Numbered from the stretch's first letter, positions 35,221-44,489 are shown. The stretch: 64,000 nt of DNA from Sphaerochaeta globosa str. Buddy (GCF_000190435.1 NC_015152.1:440458-504457), one strand, 5' to 3'. Numbers and translations are program-made. Notes: generated by a model from the letters alone, not told the origin.

Positions 35221-36540
35221 ATGAAAATTACCTTTTTAGGAGCAGGCAGCACCGTGTTTGCACGCAATGTGCTGGGTGATTGCATGGGAACCGAGGCGCT
35301 CAGGTGCGCAGAGATGGCACTCTATGACATTAATGCAAAACGGCTGGAAGAATCGAAACGTATCTTGCAGGCCATCAACGATACCATCAATGAAGGACGT
35401 GCCCGTATAACGGTCTATCATGGACCTGGTCAGCTGGAAGCTGCCCTGCAAGGTGCCCGCTTCGTCGTCAATGCCATTCAGGTGGGAGGGTATGATCCTG
35501 CAACCATCATTGACTTTGAAATTCCCAAGAAATATGGGTTGAGGCAGACGATTGCCGATACAATCGGCATCGGGGGTGTCATGCGTGCGCTGCGTACGAT
35601 TCCTGTAATGGATGAGTTTGCAAAAGTCATGCAGCGCGTCTGCCCTAACGCCCTGTTGCTGAACTACTCGAATCCCATGGCTATGCTTACTTCCTATATG
35701 CTGCGCTATTCAGCGGTACAAACCGTGGGCTTGTGCCACAGCGTGCAAATCTGCTCGGAAACCCTGCTCAAAGGACTGGGTATGGAGGACAAGCTGGAAG
35801 GACGGGTGGAGACCATTGCGGGCATCAATCACATGGCATGGCTGTTGAGTTTGTATGACAAGAATGGCAATGACCTGTATCCCGAGATCAAGAGACGGGC
35901 CGCCCAAAAGAATGCGACACAGAAGCACGATGACATGGTCCGTTATGAGTATATCAAGCACCTTGGGTATTACTGCACCGAGTCGAGCGAACATAATGCC
36001 GAGTACAATCCGTTCTTCATCAAGAAGGGCTATCCGGATTTGATCGACCATTTCAACATTCCCCTGGATGAGTATCCCAGAAGGTGCATCCGTCAGATTG
36101 ATGAGTGGGAGGACGAGTGGAAGAGTATCCACAACCAAGGAACGATTGCCCACGAACGTTCGCTTGAGTACGCTTCCCATATTATGGAATCAGTAGTTAC
36201 CAATACGCCGTACAAGATCAACGGCAATGTGCTGAATACGGGCTTGATCGACAATCTTGACCAGAGTGCGTGTGTCGAGGTTCCTTGTCTGGTGGATGGA
36301 AGCGGTGTGCATCCTTGCAAGGTAGGGAAGCTTCCTGTGCATCTTGCGGCTATGAACATGACCAATGTCAACGTTCAGCTACTCACCGTCGAGGCGGCGG
36401 TCAGCAGGAAGAAGGAGGACATCTACCATGCTGCGATGCTTGATCCTCACACGGCGGCCGAGCTTTCCATCGACGACATTGTTTCCCTGTGCGATGAGAT
36501 GATTGAGGCGCATGGTCCTTTCATGGCCATGTATCGCTGA
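35221..36540 (+). CDS. Glycoside hydrolase family 4, alpha-galactosidase-like
   Basis: This 439-residue enzyme uses the GH4 oxidation-elimination mechanism, needing NAD+ and Mn2+. It has the Rossmann start MKITFLGAGSTVFARNVLGD, NYSNPMAMLT, and the metal ligands Cys172 in GLCHSVQ and His204 in GINHMAW. The CHSV variant is shared with MelA alpha-galactosidases and alpha-glucuronidases rather than with 6-phospho-glucosidases, so the substrate is probably unphosphorylated, consistent with ABC import. The ATG at 35221 with AGAGGGG upstream starts right at the NAD-binding strand. An AraC regulator follows across a GC-rich hairpin. Confidence 0.85.
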   Translation: MKITFLGAGSTVFARNVLGDCMGTEALRCAEMALYDINAKRLEESKRILQAINDTINEGRARITVYHGPGQLEAALQGARFVVNAIQVGGYDPATIIDFEIPKKYGLRQTIADTIGIGGVMRALRTIPVMDEFAKVMQRVCPNALLLNYSNPMAMLTSYMLRYSAVQTVGLCHSVQICSETLLKGLGMEDKLEGRVETIAGINHMAWLLSLYDKNGNDLYPEIKRRAAQKNATQKHDDMVRYEYIKHLGYYCTESSEHNAEYNPFFIKKGYPDLIDHFNIPLDEYPRRCIRQIDEWEDEWKSIHNQGTIAHERSLEYASHIMESVVTNTPYKINGNVLNTGLIDNLDQSACVEVPCLVDGSGVHPCKVGKLPVHLAAMNMTNVNVQLLTVEAAVSRKKEDIYHAAMLDPHTAAELSIDDIVSLCDEMIEAHGPFMAMYR

Positions 36541-36565
36541 AGCCCTTAGCGTTGCTGTGAATATT

Positions 36566-36586
36566 CCCCCGCCCAACCGGCGGGGG
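36566..36586 (+). promoter_or_regulatory. GC-rich intercistronic hairpin between GH4 and araC-type gene
   Basis: CCCCCGCC pairs perfectly with GGCGGGGG around CAACC. The sequence after it is not T-rich, so it is more likely a decay barrier or partial terminator than a full stop. The AraC-type ribosome site (AAGGAG) starts 14 nt later. Confidence 0.55.
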
Positions 36587-36613
36587 TGTATAGTTACGAG
36601 AAGGAGTAGTGCC

Positions 36614-37507
36614 ATGAGCGATGAAGAGTTGTTGATCAAGGCTGCAAGGTTTGTAGGGCTGGACGGTGTGAAGAAGTCTGCCATCGACCTTGCTCTTTCC
36701 TATTGCGGAATCCAACAGTGTTCACCGCTTCACAACAATGGTCCGGAGATACGGGATACCAGCTTTATCCATATTGTGAGCACCGGCAAAGGCGTGCTGA
36801 AAATGGACGGCAAGGAGTATCACCTGCAGAGCAATCAGGCATTTCTTATTCCTAGTGGAGTGAGTGCGCAGTATACCGCCGACAAGGACGACCCCTGGCA
36901 CTACATGTGGGTGGGTTTTTCAGGGCTGATGAGTGAAGAGAGCATGGCCATGGCTGGGTTCAGCAGGGAACATCCCGTTCGCAGTGTGCTCAACGAACAG
37001 CTTTTGCTCCAGGATATCGAAGGCATGATTGAAACCTATCACCTCACATTCACCAATGAACTGCGCCGAAACGGGTGTTTTTTTCACTTCATCTCCCATC
37101 TGATCGAGGACTACCAAGCACAGGGCTCGCTTGTCGGAGAAAGCAGCCTGCAATGTGCCCAGTATGCCCGTAACGCCTACCATTTCATTATGGAACATTT
37201 CAGCGAACCGATAAAAATCCAGGAGTTGGCAGAGCAGTTCGGGGTGAGTCGGAATTATCTGTATGCATGCTTTAAGGAGGTGTACAAGGTATCGCCGAAG
37301 CAGTTCCTCAATGCCGTACGGATGGAACATGCTTCCAGCTTGCTGCTCTCAAAGTATCTGTATGTATCGCAGGTTGCCCATCAGGTGGGATTCGACGATG
37401 AGCTGGCTTTCTCAAAAGCTTTCAAGGAATTCCATGCTCTTTCTCCCACCGATTTCAGAAAACAACTGCGTTCACACGCTACGAAGCCTATACCAAGTCC
37501 CTCGTAA
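36614..37507 (+). CDS. AraC-family transcriptional regulator
   Basis: This 297-residue cytoplasmic regulator has an N-terminal cupin-like sugar-binding domain (HIVSTGKGVLKMDGKEYHLQ then PSGVSAQYTADKDDPWHYMW). The C-terminal AraC double helix-turn-helix is IKIQELAEQFGVSRNYLYAC and VAHQVGFDDELAFSKAFKEF. It resembles MsmR/RafR activators of alpha-galactoside use, which fits the GH4 gene just upstream. The ATG at 36614 has AAGGAG upstream. It probably activates the 32.0-36.5 kb transporter and GH4 genes. Its end overlaps the convergent kinase gene by 20 bp. Confidence 0.88.
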   Translation: MSDEELLIKAARFVGLDGVKKSAIDLALSYCGIQQCSPLHNNGPEIRDTSFIHIVSTGKGVLKMDGKEYHLQSNQAFLIPSGVSAQYTADKDDPWHYMWVGFSGLMSEESMAMAGFSREHPVRSVLNEQLLLQDIEGMIETYHLTFTNELRRNGCFFHFISHLIEDYQAQGSLVGESSLQCAQYARNAYHFIMEHFSEPIKIQELAEQFGVSRNYLYACFKEVYKVSPKQFLNAVRMEHASSLLLSKYLYVSQVAHQVGFDDELAFSKAFKEFHALSPTDFRKQLRSHATKPIPSPS

Positions 37508-38570
37508 TCTGCTTCCACTTGCGGTCCATATCCTGCATCAACGCAATCTGGGTTCTGGTGCGGTCGAGGTTGTGACTGGTGTGCTCGATATGATAGTAGA
37601 CATCACCGTTGAGGTAATCGGTTAGGAAGCGGACGCCCATAATCTGGGTGGTGGCCCGTCCCGACTCTGCAATAAGGCTTTTCTCGGTATCTGTCAGGAA
37701 GCTGTCGGCAACCGAACGGTAGCCTTTGACCATCTGGACAAACAGATTGCTATCGCAGCCTACCTTGGCCAGGTCCTGCTCGTCTTCGCTTGCAGTTATG
37801 CTGCCGGTTCTGAGCATGTCTCCGGTGTCGAAGAGAATGGTTCCGCTCATCACCGTATCAAGATCGATCACGCAAAGTCCTTCACCGGTGTTCTGATCGA
37901 AGAGCACGTTGTTGATCTTTGTGTCGTTGTGCGTCACCCGAAGCGGTACCTGTTTCGACTCGAGTGCGTTGGTGAGGGCCATGCCGCGTTCTTCATTGTC
38001 GAAGAAGAACGCTACTAGATCTGTCACTTCGTGAAGCCTTCCAGCCTTGTTGTCCGCAATCGCCTGTCTGAGTTGGCTGTAGCGGCTTCCCATGTGGTGG
38101 AACTTGGCAATCGTGGTATGAAGCTGGTCGGCAGGAAAATCAGAAAGATGCTTCTGAAAGGTCCCTACCGCCTCACCGAACCGGAATGCAAGGCCTGCAT
38201 TGTCGAGGAAGGGGTAGGTGTTCACCCCATCGATGAAATGATAGGTTCTCCACAGGTTCTGTTCGTCGTCATATGCATAGAATCCACCTTGCTTGGTCTG
38301 TACGAGCTTGAGGCACCGTTTGTCCAGATCAGGCAGGTGTTCAAGCTTTGACTGGATATGCCCAGTCACTTTTTGGATGTTCTGCATTACCTCTTCGGGG
38401 CGCGTAAAAACAGCATCATTGAGCTTCTGATGGGTATACTTATGAAGCGTTCCCTTATGCTCAAAGGTGGAGATGAAGGTGCTGTTTATGTGTCCTTCTT
38501 TATTGGCCTTAACCTTCTTCAATTCACCTTCAATGGCGAACAGAGCGATTATGTCTGTAATATCCTGCAT
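37488..38570 (-). CDS. Phosphotransferase-family sugar kinase, N-acetylhexosamine 1-kinase-like
   Basis: This 360-residue APH-fold kinase has the catalytic loop VTHNDTKINNVLFD at about residue 213 and the metal site VIDLDTVMSGTILFDTGDML. The DLDT..G...D.GD pattern and the N-terminal GHINSTFI are typical of NahK-like kinases, which phosphorylate GlcNAc or GalNAc at C1 for salvage into UDP-sugars. Choline- or homoserine-kinase-like activity is less likely. It diverges from the LacI gene at 38667 through overlapping promoters, so that regulator probably controls it. Confidence 0.78.
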   Translation of the reverse strand: MQDITDIIALFAIEGELKKVKANKEGHINSTFISTFEHKGTLHKYTHQKLNDAVFTRPEEVMQNIQKVTGHIQSKLEHLPDLDKRCLKLVQTKQGGFYAYDDEQNLWRTYHFIDGVNTYPFLDNAGLAFRFGEAVGTFQKHLSDFPADQLHTTIAKFHHMGSRYSQLRQAIADNKAGRLHEVTDLVAFFFDNEERGMALTNALESKQVPLRVTHNDTKINNVLFDQNTGEGLCVIDLDTVMSGTILFDTGDMLRTGSITASEDEQDLAKVGCDSNLFVQMVKGYRSVADSFLTDTEKSLIAESGRATTQIMGVRFLTDYLNGDVYYHIEHTSHNLDRTRTQIALMQDMDRKWKQITRDLV

Positions 38571-38599
38571 GGTGCTCTTCCTTGATGATTACATTTTCC

Positions 38600-38647
38600 T
38601 TGACAGAATAGCACACCTATCTTATCCTAGCAATGTACACAGGTGTG
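38600..38647. promoter_or_regulatory. Overlapping divergent promoters with inverted repeat
   Basis: Rightward: TTGACA at 38600-38605, 17 bp, TATCCT at 38623-38628. Leftward: TTGCTA (complement of 38628-38633), 17 bp, TATTCT (complement of 38605-38610). The two promoters occupy the same 34 bp. CACACCT at 38612-38618 and AGGTGTG at 38641-38647 form a perfect inverted repeat that brackets the rightward -10 and start point. Binding there by the LacI-type protein would silence both directions. Confidence 0.65.
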
Positions 38648-38666
38648 TATAATGGTGGAATTGTGT

Positions 38667-39686
38667 ATGGACAGCAAGAAAGATCTTCGAACCATAACGC
38701 GTAAGGACATTGCCATCGAAGCCGGGGTGACGGAGACCATTGTCTCCTACGTCATCAACGGGAACCGCTATGTAAAGGAAGAGAAGCGAAAGAAAGTGGA
38801 GGAGGCGATTGCCAGACTCAACTATCGGCCCAATACCATGGCTCGTGCCCTGAAAGGCAAGAAATCGAACCATATCCTCTTTATTGCCGACGATATCAAG
38901 GGCGAATACTTCGGTAAGCTCATCAGTGAAATCGACACTCTTGCCTACACAGAGGACTACTTCATCACGCTGTGCGCCGACCATCAGGACGAGGACTTTG
39001 TGAATAGGATCTACTCCAAGTTCTTCGACGGAATCGTCATCGGTTCGGCCTCCTTTCCCCTGTATAACATCCAGCGTCTCATCGATGCCCATATTCCGAT
39101 TGTGCTCTTGGAAATCCGCGACTACAGCTCCATCACCGGTGTGTATGGACTGATAAATACCGGCCTGTATGAGGGGTCACGCCGCGTGGTGAGGACGTTG
39201 TACGAGAGGGGTAAACGCAAGCTGTTGTTTTTGGACCGTATCAGCAGCTCGGGGGTTTGGAGCAACCTGGATGACTGGCGTCTTAAGGGCTTTACCGACC
39301 AATGTAGTGTCTACAACCTCGAACCGGTAATCGTCAGTGGATGCAGCAGCGAGGATGAATTGAGTGCCAAACTTTTCGATTTGCTTTCCTCAGGCTATGT
39401 ACCGGACGGAATCTTCGGACGAAACGACCAGATTGCCTTGGTGGGGATGCAGGCATGCCAAAAGATGGGATACAAGGTACCCCAGGATATCGCAGTTATC
39501 GGCTTCGACAATACCCGGCTTTGCCGTTTTTCCTCCCCGACGCTCACCTCGGTGGAGATAGAGCAAAAGGAAGTCGCCCGATGCGTGATGGAGATGATGA
39601 TGAGCCTCATAGACAACAGCTCTTCGTTCGAGAAGCGTTTGGAAGTCTATTTGGATACGAAAATGGTTATGCGCGAAAGCGTATAA
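38667..39686 (+). CDS. LacI-family transcriptional regulator
   Basis: This 339-residue regulator has the helix-turn-helix TITRKDIAIEAGVTETIVSY with the hinge YRPNTMARALKGKK, then a sugar-binding effector domain (DGIFGRNDQIALVGMQAC, VIGFDNTRLC). ATG 38667 is preferred because GGTGGA lies 7 nt upstream; ATG 38652 in the same frame is an alternative with no ribosome site. It is followed after 33 nt by the binding-protein gene of the third sugar ABC system, and shares its control region with the kinase gene, so it likely regulates both. Confidence 0.88.
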   Translation: MDSKKDLRTITRKDIAIEAGVTETIVSYVINGNRYVKEEKRKKVEEAIARLNYRPNTMARALKGKKSNHILFIADDIKGEYFGKLISEIDTLAYTEDYFITLCADHQDEDFVNRIYSKFFDGIVIGSASFPLYNIQRLIDAHIPIVLLEIRDYSSITGVYGLINTGLYEGSRRVVRTLYERGKRKLLFLDRISSSGVWSNLDDWRLKGFTDQCSVYNLEPVIVSGCSSEDELSAKLFDLLSSGYVPDGIFGRNDQIALVGMQACQKMGYKVPQDIAVIGFDNTRLCRFSSPTLTSVEIEQKEVARCVMEMMMSLIDNSSSFEKRLEVYLDTKMVMRESV

Positions 39687-39719
39687 ATGGCTATGTACAC
39701 AAAAAGGGAGTTTGAGAAC

Positions 39720-41000
39720 ATGAAGAAAATCGTAGTGTTTCTGTTGGTGCTTGCAATGGTGTCTGCTTCTGTGTTTGCAGCAGGAAAGACTGAAGTCGCC
39801 CCCTCCGGTCCGGTGACCCTCAAGGTGGCAAACTATGCTCTGCTGGAAGGCGGATATGAACCGTTCTGGAAGCAGGTGAAAGTGGATTTCGAGGCTGCCA
39901 ATCCCGATATCACCATCGAGTGGGTGACCGCCCCGTATGGAGAGATCGTGAATCAGGTGGTGAACATGGCTGGCGGCGGCAACAAGGTCGACGTCATCTT
40001 CGGTGAGATCGACTGGGTTCCCGGTCTTGTCGATGCAGGCCTGGCCGCCCCGGTACGGGATATTCTTCCCGCAGCCTTTGTCGACGATTTCTATCCCGAT
40101 GTGCTGAAGTCCTTCGAAGTGGGTGGCAAGCCGTATGGCATTCCGTTGTATGTCTCACCGTATGTGCTCTATTACAACAAGAACCTCTTTACCCAAGCAG
40201 GGCTCGATGCGAACAAGCCGCCCAAGACGTATGATGAGATGCTCTCCTATGCCCAGAAGCTTTCACTGTTGAAGGATGCGAAGGGCAACAAGGTCTATGC
40301 TTTTGGCCAAACCACCGCTTCGGTGCCGGTATCGGGAGCTTCTTTGACTGCCATGGTCTTCAATTTCGGCGGCCAGGTGCTCGATGCCCAGGGAAAACTT
40401 GCGGTGGACAACCAAGGCTTCAAGGATGCCTTTACCATGGTGCAGAAGCTCGACCAGCTGGGGTACAATCCGCAGAATGCGAAGCTCAAGGACCTCAGAA
40501 ACCTCTTCGCCCTTGGTCAGCTTGCGATGTACTACGACCAGAGCTGGGGTTTCAACGGTGTAAAGTCGATCAATCCTGATGCGATCAACTTCACCGCCTC
40601 TGCAGAGCCTCTGAAGGGTGGAAGTGGAGCCGGTGCAAGCCTGTTGCAGGCTCATTGCTTCATCCTTGTTGACAATGGCGATGCCAGAAAGGCAGCCCTT
40701 TCCAAGTTTGTTGAGTTCGTGATCAGCGAACAGACCCTCAGTACGTACCTGCGGGACCTCACCCCTGCATATCCTGCCAAGAAGTCGATGGCAACTATGG
40801 AGAGTGTGGTGAACAACGGTATTCTCAAGGGTGCTTCAGCGGCAGCCGGCAGGGTGCAGGTTCAGTCGTTCATCCCCAGGATCAGCGATCTCAATCTCGA
40901 ACTGTGTTCCCTTGCCCAGGCAGTGACGGTTGGCAAGATGGATGTTGCTGCTTCCATCGAGAAGTTCAAGAACACGGCAAGTGTTAAGATTTCCAAGTAA
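39720..41000 (+). CDS. Sugar ABC transporter binding protein
   Basis: This 426-residue binding protein has the signal peptide MKKIVVFLLVLAMVSASVFA followed by AGKTEVAPSG. Mature features include VDVIFGEIDWVPGLVDAG and YGIPLYVSPYVLYYNKNLFT. GGGAG lies about 10 nt before the ATG at 39720; an earlier in-frame ATG at 39687 directly abuts the LacI stop and is less likely. A perfect 9-bp hairpin separates it from its permease genes. The sulfatase at the end of the operon suggests a sulfated sugar ligand. Confidence 0.88.
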   Translation: MKKIVVFLLVLAMVSASVFAAGKTEVAPSGPVTLKVANYALLEGGYEPFWKQVKVDFEAANPDITIEWVTAPYGEIVNQVVNMAGGGNKVDVIFGEIDWVPGLVDAGLAAPVRDILPAAFVDDFYPDVLKSFEVGGKPYGIPLYVSPYVLYYNKNLFTQAGLDANKPPKTYDEMLSYAQKLSLLKDAKGNKVYAFGQTTASVPVSGASLTAMVFNFGGQVLDAQGKLAVDNQGFKDAFTMVQKLDQLGYNPQNAKLKDLRNLFALGQLAMYYDQSWGFNGVKSINPDAINFTASAEPLKGGSGAGASLLQAHCFILVDNGDARKAALSKFVEFVISEQTLSTYLRDLTPAYPAKKSMATMESVVNNGILKGASAAAGRVQVQSFIPRISDLNLELCSLAQAVTVGKMDVAASIEKFKNTASVKISK

Positions 41001-41019
41001 CAAGTAAGTAATGTGTTGT

Positions 41020-41041
41020 GGGAGCCGGTTTTCCGGCTCCC
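41020..41041 (+). promoter_or_regulatory. Intercistronic hairpin after binding-protein gene
   Basis: GGGAGCCGG pairs perfectly with CCGGCTCCC around TTTT, then TTGG. With only two T it is unlikely to stop all transcription, and the permease gene follows 14 nt later. It would favour surplus binding-protein mRNA. Confidence 0.65.
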
Positions 41042-41055
41042 TTGGTAGGAGCAGT

Positions 41056-41967
41056 ATGAAAAGCAGAACCTTGCAGCGATCGAGAGCCGACTTGCTCTTT
41101 TCGTTCATTCTCGATATCCCGGCCTTGCTGATGACAGTGTTGTTCATCATCGTTCCCATTATTGATTCGGTGATCAAAAGCTTTCAGGATTATGGGGTGC
41201 GGAACATCATCAGCAAAAAGCCCGGAGTCTGGAATGATTTTGCCAACTATGTGTATCTGGCAAAGACCGATGGTTTTTTGATGGCGAGCATCCATACGTT
41301 CAGTTTTGTGCTGGGCGTGGTGTTGCTGCAGTTTCTGCTTGCCCTGCTGCTCGCCTTGATTCTGAATACCGAGATCAAGGGTGCAAGACTGCTCAGAAGC
41401 GTCATGATGACTCCCTGGGTGGTCCCCACCGTGATCTCAGCCCTTATATGGATGTGGCTTTTTCAACCCCAATATGGGTTTATTAAATACTTGGTCAATC
41501 TTGTTACCTTTGGAAACGTGCATGACTTCGCCATGCTCAACAATCCCCGGACTGCTCTTGCAGGCGTAGGTATCGCAGCCTTGTGGAAACAGATTCCCCT
41601 TATGTCCCTGTTGCTGTTGGCGGGGCTTCAGAGTGTGCCGCAAGAGATCAACGAGGCAGCAATGATCGATGGGGCGAATAAATTCAGGCGCTTTGTCTCG
41701 GTAACCTTGCCCTACCTCAGCCCGGTGATAAAGGTGAGCATTTCCATGGCTATCATCGAGAACTTCAAGCAATTCCCGCTCTTTTGGACCATGACCGGAG
41801 GAGGACCGAACAACGCTACCACAACGCTGGCAGTACTCAGCTACCGCGAGGCGTTTGTATCGATGAATCTGGGATCGGGGGCTGCAGTGACCACGCTATG
41901 GATGCTCATGATGGTGTTGGTGGTCTTCTTCTACAACCGGGTCTTCCGGGTGCAGGATTTGGGGTAA
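41056..41967 (+). CDS. Sugar ABC transporter permease, MalF type
   Basis: This 303-residue membrane subunit has six helices, the EAA loop EINEAAMIDGANKF near residue 196, and ends FFYNRVFRVQDLG. The ATG at 41056 follows TAGGAGCAGT. It is 3 nt from the next permease gene and depends on an ATPase not encoded nearby. Confidence 0.9.
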   Translation: MKSRTLQRSRADLLFSFILDIPALLMTVLFIIVPIIDSVIKSFQDYGVRNIISKKPGVWNDFANYVYLAKTDGFLMASIHTFSFVLGVVLLQFLLALLLALILNTEIKGARLLRSVMMTPWVVPTVISALIWMWLFQPQYGFIKYLVNLVTFGNVHDFAMLNNPRTALAGVGIAALWKQIPLMSLLLLAGLQSVPQEINEAAMIDGANKFRRFVSVTLPYLSPVIKVSISMAIIENFKQFPLFWTMTGGGPNNATTTLAVLSYREAFVSMNLGSGAAVTTLWMLMMVLVVFFYNRVFRVQDLG

Positions 41968-41970
41968 GCT

Positions 41971-42828
41971 ATGGCAAATACATCTTCGCTCAACCATGAT
42001 TCTCGGCTGTTTACCCTGGCCAAGTACCTGCTGCTGGTCAGTATTTTGCTCTTTTTGCTGTTCCCCCTCTACTGGGTGCTGGTCACCTCGTTCAAGACGA
42101 ATATGGAGGCATACCAGTATCCTCCTACGTTCTTTCCGCACAAGCCGGTGCTCGATAGCTTTATCAAGCTCTTCACCCAGCACAACCAATTCTTTGTCTA
42201 TTATCAGAACAACCTGATCGTTTCGGCCGCTGTGGCGTTGTTGTGCTGCATATTTGCCATTTTTGCAGGGTACTCGCTTGCCCGGTTCAAGAATCGGTGG
42301 AACCAAGCTTTCTTTGCCCTGCTGCTGGTCAGCCAGATGTTTCCGGTTATCAGTCGGATGATCAGCTTGTATGCGATCATGGGCAAATTGGGCATTATCA
42401 ACACCCTTGGCGGCTTGATGTTCGCCCTGCTGGCAGCCCAGGTGCCGTTCTGCATCATTCTGATGGCTAGCTTTTTTGCCAACATCCCTACCGAGATTGA
42501 GGAAGCTGCTTTTGTCGATGGGGCGGGGAGGTGGAGAATTCTCTTTACCATTGTCACCCCTTTGGTGAAGTCCGGCTTGCTTGCAGTCGGGATTTATGCT
42601 TTTTTGATGACCTGGGACGACTATCTGCATGCTGCCACCCTCATTCAGGCTGACAACCTGCGTACGCTCTCGGTGGGTATTGCCCTTCGTTACTTGGGAG
42701 AACTCTCCTACGATTGGTCGCTGGTGAATGCGATTTCCATTATTGGGACGATTCCTGTAGTCTTACTGTTCTTCTTCTTCCAAAAATATATGATCAAGGG
42801 CCTGGTAGCCGGTGCGGTGAAGGGCTGA
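41971..42828 (+). CDS. Sugar ABC transporter permease, MalG type
   Basis: This 285-residue membrane subunit opens LFPLYWVLVTSFKTNMEAYQ after a short charged leader, has the EAA loop EIEEAAFVDGAGRW near residue 174, and ends FQKYMIKGLVAGAVKG. The sulfatase start codon lies 1 nt after its stop codon, tying import to desulfation. Confidence 0.9.
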   Translation: MANTSSLNHDSRLFTLAKYLLLVSILLFLLFPLYWVLVTSFKTNMEAYQYPPTFFPHKPVLDSFIKLFTQHNQFFVYYQNNLIVSAAVALLCCIFAIFAGYSLARFKNRWNQAFFALLLVSQMFPVISRMISLYAIMGKLGIINTLGGLMFALLAAQVPFCIILMASFFANIPTEIEEAAFVDGAGRWRILFTIVTPLVKSGLLAVGIYAFLMTWDDYLHAATLIQADNLRTLSVGIALRYLGELSYDWSLVNAISIIGTIPVVLLFFFFQKYMIKGLVAGAVKG

Positions 42829-42829
42829 G

Positions 42830-44362
42830 ATGGAGTATTCAATGCCAAGACAAGTTGTGTTCATTATGACCGATACCACCCGTAAGGATATGCTGGGTTG
42901 CTATGGGGACAGTCGTATGCAGACGCCCAATCTCGATCGTCTTGCCGATCAGGGCTTGCGCTACGAGCAGGCGTATTGCTGTCAGCCGGTCTGCGGTCCG
43001 GCTCGTTCAGCGTTGTTTACCGGGACTTTCCCTCATTCCAATGGGGTGTTTTCGAACAATCTCCCGTTGGGAGACAATGTGAAGACGCTGGGACAGCGGC
43101 TTTCGGACAACGGTATCCAGGCAGCGTTTACGGGCAAGTGGCACCTCGACGGAGGTGATTATTTCGGCTTGGGTCGCTGTCCAGATGGCTGGGATTCTGC
43201 TGTTTGGTACGATATGCACAACTACCTCGAGGAGCTTTCCGTCGAAGAAAGGCTTCGCTCACGCAAGTCGGAGACCGCCTACGATGAGACGTGGGGGTCT
43301 GAGATGACGTATGCCCACCGGGTTTCTGACAAGGCAATCGGGTATTTGGCCGAGCATGAGGGAGAGGACTTCTTCCTTGCTGTCTCGTATGACGAACCGC
43401 ACGGCCCGTTTATTTGCCCGCCCCCCTTCAATACGATGTACGACGGATTCTCCTTCGAGGATAATCCCACGTTCCATGACACCTTGGATGCGAAGCCGAT
43501 GCTCCAGCGCCTGTGGTCCGGTGATGACCTGACAAAGAGTCCTGAGGCGTTGCATGCCCCTTCGAAAATGCTGTCACTGTATTTGGGATGCAACAGCTTT
43601 GTCGACCACCAGATCGGCAGGGTGCTGAACGAGGTCTATCGTCTGGCTCCGGATGCTTTGGTGATTTTCACTTCCGACCATGGGGATATGCTGGGGTCAC
43701 ACCGCCTCCAGGCCAAGAATGCAGCATTCTACAAGGAAATAACCAACATTCCGTTCATCGTTAAGCCGGGTAGGGGGCATGAGGGCAACCAACAGGTGGT
43801 GGTCCATCATCCGGCAAGCCACATCGATGTGACTCCTACGGTGTTGGACTACTTTGGCATTCCGCTTCCCAAGCTGCTTGAGGGGACGAGCATGTTGCGC
43901 CAGTTCGAAAACCCCGAGGTTCGGATCAATGAGCAGGTGTACTGTGAGTTCACCCGTTATGAAGTCGACCACGATGGCTTTGGGGGACTGCAGATGATGC
44001 GTTCTGTCACCGATGGACGCCACAAGCTCACGATTAACCTGATGGATAGTGACGAGCTCTATGACTTGGCCTCTGATCCGCACGAGGTAGTGAACCTAAT
44101 TCATGATGCACAGTACGCGGCCCTGAGGAACAGGCTGCATGATCTCCTACTAGAGCATATGGACCAGAGTCGGGATGTCTTTCGCGGGTATCAGTGGGTT
44201 GCCAGACCTTGGAGAGGGGACCGCTCTGCAAGTTGGCAGAATAGCGGTAAGACGCGCCAGCGGGAGAACGAGGAGTACGAGAGCCGCCAGTGGGATTACG
44301 ACACCGGCCTTCCCATGGAGAGCGCAGTGCGGGGCAAGAAGCTCTACGATGTAAAGAAGTAA
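42830..44362 (+). CDS. Cys-type sulfatase
   Basis: This 510-residue sulfatase opens RQVVFIMTDTTRKDMLGCYG (metal-site Asp and Thr) and carries the active-site signature CGPAR at 55-59, where Cys55 is the formylglycine precursor. GKWHLDGGDYFG and FTSDHGDMLGSHRL complete the catalytic site. The latter resembles choline-sulfatase, N-sulfoglucosamine and iduronate-2-sulfatase groups more than arylsulfatase A. No signal peptide is seen, so it acts in the cytoplasm on sugars imported by the preceding ABC system. ATG 42842, with GGAG 6 nt upstream, is an alternative start. It depends on an anSME, whose gene 1.7 kb downstream is disrupted. Confidence 0.9.
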   Translation: MEYSMPRQVVFIMTDTTRKDMLGCYGDSRMQTPNLDRLADQGLRYEQAYCCQPVCGPARSALFTGTFPHSNGVFSNNLPLGDNVKTLGQRLSDNGIQAAFTGKWHLDGGDYFGLGRCPDGWDSAVWYDMHNYLEELSVEERLRSRKSETAYDETWGSEMTYAHRVSDKAIGYLAEHEGEDFFLAVSYDEPHGPFICPPPFNTMYDGFSFEDNPTFHDTLDAKPMLQRLWSGDDLTKSPEALHAPSKMLSLYLGCNSFVDHQIGRVLNEVYRLAPDALVIFTSDHGDMLGSHRLQAKNAAFYKEITNIPFIVKPGRGHEGNQQVVVHHPASHIDVTPTVLDYFGIPLPKLLEGTSMLRQFENPEVRINEQVYCEFTRYEVDHDGFGGLQMMRSVTDGRHKLTINLMDSDELYDLASDPHEVVNLIHDAQYAALRNRLHDLLLEHMDQSRDVFRGYQWVARPWRGDRSASWQNSGKTRQRENEEYESRQWDYDTGLPMESAVRGKKLYDVKK

Positions 44363-44460
44363 TACAAGGTTGTGACAAAGCAAACTGAGAAGGACCGGCT
44401 GGATAGGTTGAGAGAACCCTATCTGGTGAAGTACTTGCTGTGAATCAAGTACCCTGCTGA

Positions 44461-44489
44461 TTGTCATATTCTCTTTTTCTTCCTACACT
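44461..44489 (+). promoter_or_regulatory. Promoter of the repeat-lipoprotein gene
   Basis: TTGTCA at 44461-44466 and TACACT at 44484-44489 are 17 bp apart, 75 nt before the start codon. Two small hairpins upstream, GATAGG/CCTATC at 44402-44423 and GTACTTG/CAAGTAC at 44431-44452, may end the sulfatase transcript, although neither has a T-run. Confidence 0.6.

Noticed and set aside
38648-38653. Perfect TATAAT upstream of the LacI gene as its main -10 box
   Set aside because: No -35 box lies 16-18 bp upstream, and it overlaps the alternative start codon at 38652. TTGACA-17-TATCCT just upstream is the better promoter.
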